From Acidobacteriaceae bacterium (lineage in GTDB: Bacteria > Acidobacteriota > Terriglobia > Terriglobales > Acidobacteriaceae), in contig PMOF01000284.1 of assembly GCA_003162495.1 (NCBI GenBank), positions 1,303 to 11,041 of the forward strand: a DNA stretch of 9,739 nt, written 5' to 3'. Positions 6,370 to 9,739 of the stretch are shown here, in pieces (positions within the stretch are counted from its first letter, which is position 1; each line of letters begins with the position of its first letter). The translations under genes and the position numbers were made by a program. The notes below the pieces were generated by a model. The model was not told the origin of the DNA. It saw nothing but the letters and a program-made list of their open reading frames with translations, and did no database searches.

Positions 6370-7815
6370 TTACTCTCTGCCTTTTTTGCGAATTTCGATG
6401 GCCAGGCGCTTGATCTTCTGATTCAGGGTGGAGAGAGGGATGCGGAACTGCTCGGCGGCGTCGGTCTGGTTGCCGTTGCAGCGCTCGAGTTTCTCGATGA
6501 TGATGCGGCGCTCGATGTCTTCGAGGATGTCGAAGAGCGAGGCGTTGGGGTTGTGTTCGAGCAGGGCGTCCTGGAAGCTGCGGCCAGTGATGTGGCCGGG
6601 CAGCAGATCGGAGCCGATGACGGGGCCCGAGGAGAGCACGACGCCGCGCTCGATGGAGTTTTCAAGCTCGCGCACATTGCCGGGCCACTCGTAATCGACC
6701 AGGGCGCGCAGAGCGTCGGCGGAGAGCTTGCGCGGAGGGACTTCGTTTTCCTTGGCGTAGAACTCGAGGAAGTGCTGGACGAGCAGGGGAATGTCTTCGC
6801 GGCGCGCGCGCAGTGGCGGCAAATCCACGGTGATGACATTGAGGCGATAGAAGAGATCCTCGCGGAAACGGCCGTCGCGCACGGCCTGGCGCAGGTCGAT
6901 GTTGGTGGCGGCAATGATGCGCACATCCACCTGGATTTCCTGAATGCCTCCCAGGTGCATGAAGCGGCGGTCCTGGAGAACGCGAAGGATTTTTGCCTGG
7001 GTGTCGGTGCCCATGGTGGCGATTTCATCGAGGAAGAGCGTGCCGCCGTTGGCCACTTCGAAGAGGCCTTTCTTTGAAGCGACAGCGGAGGTGAAGGCGC
7101 CCTTGACGTGGCCGAAGAGCGTGGACTCGAGCAGCTCGGAGGGCATGGCGCCGGTGTTGATGGGGACGAAGGGCTTGTCGCGGCGGGGCGAGTTGGCATG
7201 GATGGCCTTGGCGATGAGCTCTTTGCCGGTGCCGCTCTCGCCCTGGATGAGGACCGTGGAGCGGCTGGGCGCGACCTGGGCCACGAGGTCGAAAACCTTG
7301 AGCATGGATTCGCTTTTGCCCACGATGTTGGCAAAGTTGTAGCGCTGCTTGAGGGCGCGCTTGAGCTGCAGGTTCTCTTCTTCCGCACGATGGCGAGCAA
7401 CCGCGGAGCGAATGTCGGCCAGCAGCTTCTCGTTGTCCCACGGCTTCTGAACAAAGTTTTCAGCGCCGGCGCGGACGGCTTCTACGACGTTATCCACCGT
7501 GCCATAGGCAGTGATCATGATTACCGGCAGCTCCGGCTGGCGGTCTTTGATCTGCGGCAACAGCTCGAGTCCGCTTTGTCCAGGCAGCGCCAGATCGAGA
7601 AGCACCAGGTCAAAGTTTTCCAGCTCCAGAATGCGCAGGCCCTGCTCGCCATCGTTGACCACTCTCACCGAATATCCCTCGAGCGTCAGCAACACTTCGA
7701 GCGACTCGCGGATGCCGGCTTCGTCGTCAATGACGAGTATGCTGGCGCCCGCCGCGGCGCTGGATGCGGCCGGGAGCGATGCAGGCAAATTCAGTGGCAG
7801 GTCGACTTCAGGCAT
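6370..7815 (-). CDS. NtrC-family sigma-54-dependent response regulator
   Basis: This is a cytoplasmic transcription activator of sigma-54 promoters, 481 residues, the usual NtrC-family length. After an Ala/Pro-rich leader (1-24) comes a receiver domain with acidic pair Asp30-Asp31, phosphoacceptor Asp74, Thr102 and Lys124. The AAA+ domain (about 162-400) has Walker A GESGTGKE (192-199), Walker B TLFLDEI (259-265) and the region FREDLFYRLNV (317-327). A Fis-type helix-turn-helix lies at about 445-471. The sigma-54 contact loop reads GAFTSA (239-244), not GAFTGA. The ATG at 7815 overlaps the end of the kinase gene by 8 bp and has a good Shine-Dalgarno inside it, so the pair is translationally coupled. 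Its target genes cannot be told from this window. The gene converges on the acyltransferase with 24 bp between stops. Confidence 0.95.
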   Translation of the reverse strand: MPEVDLPLNLPASLPAASSAAAGASILVIDDEAGIRESLEVLLTLEGYSVRVVNDGEQGLRILELENFDLVLLDLALPGQSGLELLPQIKDRQPELPVIMITAYGTVDNVVEAVRAGAENFVQKPWDNEKLLADIRSAVARHRAEEENLQLKRALKQRYNFANIVGKSESMLKVFDLVAQVAPSRSTVLIQGESGTGKELIAKAIHANSPRRDKPFVPINTGAMPSELLESTLFGHVKGAFTSAVASKKGLFEVANGGTLFLDEIATMGTDTQAKILRVLQDRRFMHLGGIQEIQVDVRIIAATNIDLRQAVRDGRFREDLFYRLNVITVDLPPLRARREDIPLLVQHFLEFYAKENEVPPRKLSADALRALVDYEWPGNVRELENSIERGVVLSSGPVIGSDLLPGHITGRSFQDALLEHNPNASLFDILEDIERRIIIEKLERCNGNQTDAAEQFRIPLSTLNQKIKRLAIEIRKKGRE

Positions 7816-9739
7816 GGACGGAATTCCTTAGCAAGGGAAACTCGAGATGAAAGGTTGTGCCGGCGCCGATCGCGCTCTCGACATGAATCTTGCCCGCGTG
7901 CTCCTGAATGATGCCGTAGGAGACGGAGAGACCCAGGCCGGTGCCGCGCCGGTCGCCCGGCTTGGGCGTGGTTTTGGTGGTGAAGAACGGGTCGTAAATG
8001 CGCTTGAGGTGTTCGGGCGCAATGCCGGCGCCGGAGTCGTGCACGATGGCTTCGACGTGTCCGTTAGCCAGCGTGACCACGCGCAGGCGGCCGCCTCCGG
8101 GCATGGCTTCCTTGGCGTTCAACAGCAGATTGAGAAAGACCTGCTGCAGCTTTCCGGGGTTGCCGCTGATGGCGGGCAGTTGTTCGGCGAGTTCAAGATC
8201 GACGATAATCTGCGCGGTCTTGAACTGGTGCTCAAGCAAAGAGAGCGTGTCACGAATCACCTGATTCAGATTGGTGTCGCGAAACTCGGTGGTCGAGGTG
8301 CGGGAGAAGTTGAGCAGGCCGTTGGCGATCTCAGCGGCGCGGAAGCTCTGCTGAGTGATCTTTTCAAGCACCGGGCCGAGCCGAGCATCGCCGCGCAACT
8401 GTTTTGAAAGCATCTGCGCATAGGAAGAGATCACGGCCAGCGGAGTGTTGATCTCATGCGCCACGCCGGCGGCCAGCAATCCGATGGAGCTGAGCTTATC
8501 GGCCTGGGAGAGCTGGGCCTCAAGCGAGACGCGCTCGGTGATGTCGTCGACCAGGACAATGCGTCCCACGGAGACGAAGTCGCGCGAAAGCAGGGGCGCA
8601 ACGGCGATGTTGGCGGTGCGCTGTTCTCCGGCGCGGGTGGTGAGGCGGAACTTGTAGAGGTGATGCACGCCTTGCTCGTTGCGGAAGCCATCGAGCGCCT
8701 CGACAAAGTCCAAGGGGAAGACGGCGCGCAGCGGCTGGCCGAGTGCCTCGGCGCGGCTGAGAGCGTACATGGCCTCCATCTGCGCGTTCCAGCTCTCGAT
8801 GCGGTCGTCGAGATCGATGGCCAGGATGCCGACGTTGATGGATTCAACGATGTTTTCGTTGAACTCTTTCAGGCGTTCGAACTCGCTGATCTTGTCCTGC
8901 AGGCGAGCGTACAGGCTGGTGTTCTGCAGGGCGATGCCGATGTAGCTGGCCAGCGATTCGAGCAACTCCACGTCCTCGCTGGAGAGGAAGTCGCCGCCGA
9001 TGGTGCGGCCGAGGCCGATGACAGCGATGGTGCGCTGGCTGGCCCCGTCTTTTTTCGGGTCTCCGGGCACGCGGCAAGGAAGGTAGTAGTTCAGGTCGAG
9101 CATGGCGGCAGTTCGCCGCTGATCCTCAGGCAGATGCAGAGCCTGCTGCGCATTTTCGAGGAAGATATGGGTGTGGTCCCTGGCCTGGTCGAAGTCGAGG
9201 AAGCCCAAGGCCAGGGAGCCCGATCCCAGCCGGTCCTGCGCGGAGCTTGATCCGGCCGATGCGGGAAGGCCGTGAGCCGCGGCCAGGCGGAGGCGCCCGC
9301 CGCCCTCGGACTCCCCCGTGAGGAAAATGGCCACGCGGGCGACGAGCAACGTGCGCGGGAGCCGCTCCACAATGGACGTGAGCAGCGCATCGAGATCGGT
9401 TTCCGAACTGAGGCCGCGGCCGAACTCTACCAGCGCCTTGCGGTAGTCGTAGCGATGGCGGTCAAAGGCCCGGTCGACCCCGGCTTGAATCTTGCGCTTG
9501 AGGGGGTCGAAGATGGCGGCGGTCACCAGAATGGTCAGCACCAGGCCCCATTCGCGCACAGCTTCCGGCATGCCGTTGTGGACCACCAGCGCGATCAGCG
9601 CGATGATTCCATAGGAGGCGCCGAAGATGAGGCCGGTGGCCAGCGTATAGGCAACGCCCCGCTTGAAGATCAGATCGGTATCCATCAGCCGGTAGCGGAC
9701 AATAGCCCAACTGAAGGTGAGGGGGAGAAAGACCAGGGA
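7808..9739 (-). CDS. Sensor histidine kinase, membrane-GAF-PAS-HisKA-HATPase (N-terminus off the window)
   Basis: This is the likely phosphodonor for the overlapping sigma-54 regulator. The reading frame is open through the right edge: the ATG at 9685 is preceded by 18 sense codons of membrane character ending IVRYRLM, so that ATG is internal. Counting from the first visible codon (643 residues seen), membrane helices lie near 1-14, 28-53 and 64-77, a GAF domain at about 110-273, a PAS domain at about 300-400, HisKA with GVAHEINTPL (phosphoacceptor His428), and a HATPase domain with N-box Asn541, DSGAG (568-572), DPFFTTK (583-589) and GTGLGL (599-604). All kinase boxes look intact. The NtrB/ZraS-like kinase end fits an NtrC-type partner. 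The missing N-terminus probably holds more membrane helices. PrsK-type kinases are a possible relative, but they are not usually described with a PAS domain. Confidence 0.94.
   Translation of the reverse strand, partial: SLVFLPLTFSWAIVRYRLMDTDLIFKRGVAYTLATGLIFGASYGIIALIALVVHNGMPEAVREWGLVLTILVTAAIFDPLKRKIQAGVDRAFDRHRYDYRKALVEFGRGLSSETDLDALLTSIVERLPRTLLVARVAIFLTGESEGGGRLRLAAAHGLPASAGSSSAQDRLGSGSLALGFLDFDQARDHTHIFLENAQQALHLPEDQRRTAAMLDLNYYLPCRVPGDPKKDGASQRTIAVIGLGRTIGGDFLSSEDVELLESLASYIGIALQNTSLYARLQDKISEFERLKEFNENIVESINVGILAIDLDDRIESWNAQMEAMYALSRAEALGQPLRAVFPLDFVEALDGFRNEQGVHHLYKFRLTTRAGEQRTANIAVAPLLSRDFVSVGRIVLVDDITERVSLEAQLSQADKLSSIGLLAAGVAHEINTPLAVISSYAQMLSKQLRGDARLGPVLEKITQQSFRAAEIANGLLNFSRTSTTEFRDTNLNQVIRDTLSLLEHQFKTAQIIVDLELAEQLPAISGNPGKLQQVFLNLLLNAKEAMPGGGRLRVVTLANGHVEAIVHDSGAGIAPEHLKRIYDPFFTTKTTPKPGDRRGTGLGLSVSYGIIQEHAGKIHVESAIGAGTTFHLEFPLLRNSVHA
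7824..7829 (-). promoter_or_regulatory. Ribosome-binding site for the response regulator
   Basis: On the minus strand AAGGAA lies 8 bp before the ATG at 7815, within the last codons of the kinase gene. It supports this start and translation coupled to the kinase. Confidence 0.6.

Noticed and set aside
6553..7911. Plus-strand open frames (174 and 267 residues) across the response regulator
   Set aside because: They lie opposite a complete NtrC-family gene and have no recognisable motif; GC-rich codon structure keeps the antisense frame open.
9683..9685. ATG 9685 as the true kinase start
   Set aside because: The frame stays open for 18 more codons of membrane-like sequence to the window edge, so the gene is partial there.

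Overview
This 9.7-kb window is a GC-rich bacterial chromosome segment with closely packed genes. Gene content and protein style suggest an acidobacterium-like Gram-negative organism: an Mla-type lipid transport ABC system, a long trehalose-6-phosphate synthase carrying a receptor-like N-terminus, and a sigma-54 two-component pair. That placement is inferred from memory of similar proteins, not shown by a search. I saw no RNA gene, CRISPR array, insertion sequence or phage gene.

Layout, left to right. Positions 1-1462 (minus strand) hold two genes of an Mla-type ABC importer: the permease mlaE (680-1462) and, overlapping it by ATGA, the ATPase mlaF (1-683), whose C-terminus runs off the left edge. 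Positions 1463-1854 are a 392-bp divergent non-coding region with a helically phased direct repeat, a strong hairpin and small palindromes. Positions 1855-5039 (plus strand) hold a trehalose pair: a 778-residue OtsA-type synthase fused behind a TM-extracytoplasmic-TM-HAMP-like module, then otsB. After a 119-bp gap comes an acyltransferase-3 family membrane protein (5159-6345) of clearly lower GC, split by a -1 frameshift at a T7 run. Convergent with it, 24 bp away, are a sigma-54 activator response regulator (6370-7815) and, overlapping that by 8 bp, its sensor histidine kinase (7808 to beyond the right edge).

How the genes work together. MlaE and MlaF would form the inner-membrane core that moves phospholipid between the membranes, probably with an MCE-domain partner encoded left of the window. 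OtsA and OtsB make trehalose in two steps from nucleotide-glucose and glucose-6-phosphate. The receptor-like N-terminus suggests that synthesis is tied directly to a signal outside the cytoplasm. The acyltransferase probably modifies an envelope sugar. The kinase and regulator form one signalling unit whose targets cannot be read here; I found no convincing -24/-12 promoter in the window.

Most worth a second look: the receptor-like/GT20 fusion, the Ser in place of the Walker B catalytic Glu in MlaF, the Ser in the sigma-54 contact loop (GAFTSA), and the acyltransferase frame break, which sits exactly on a correctly phased slippery heptamer.
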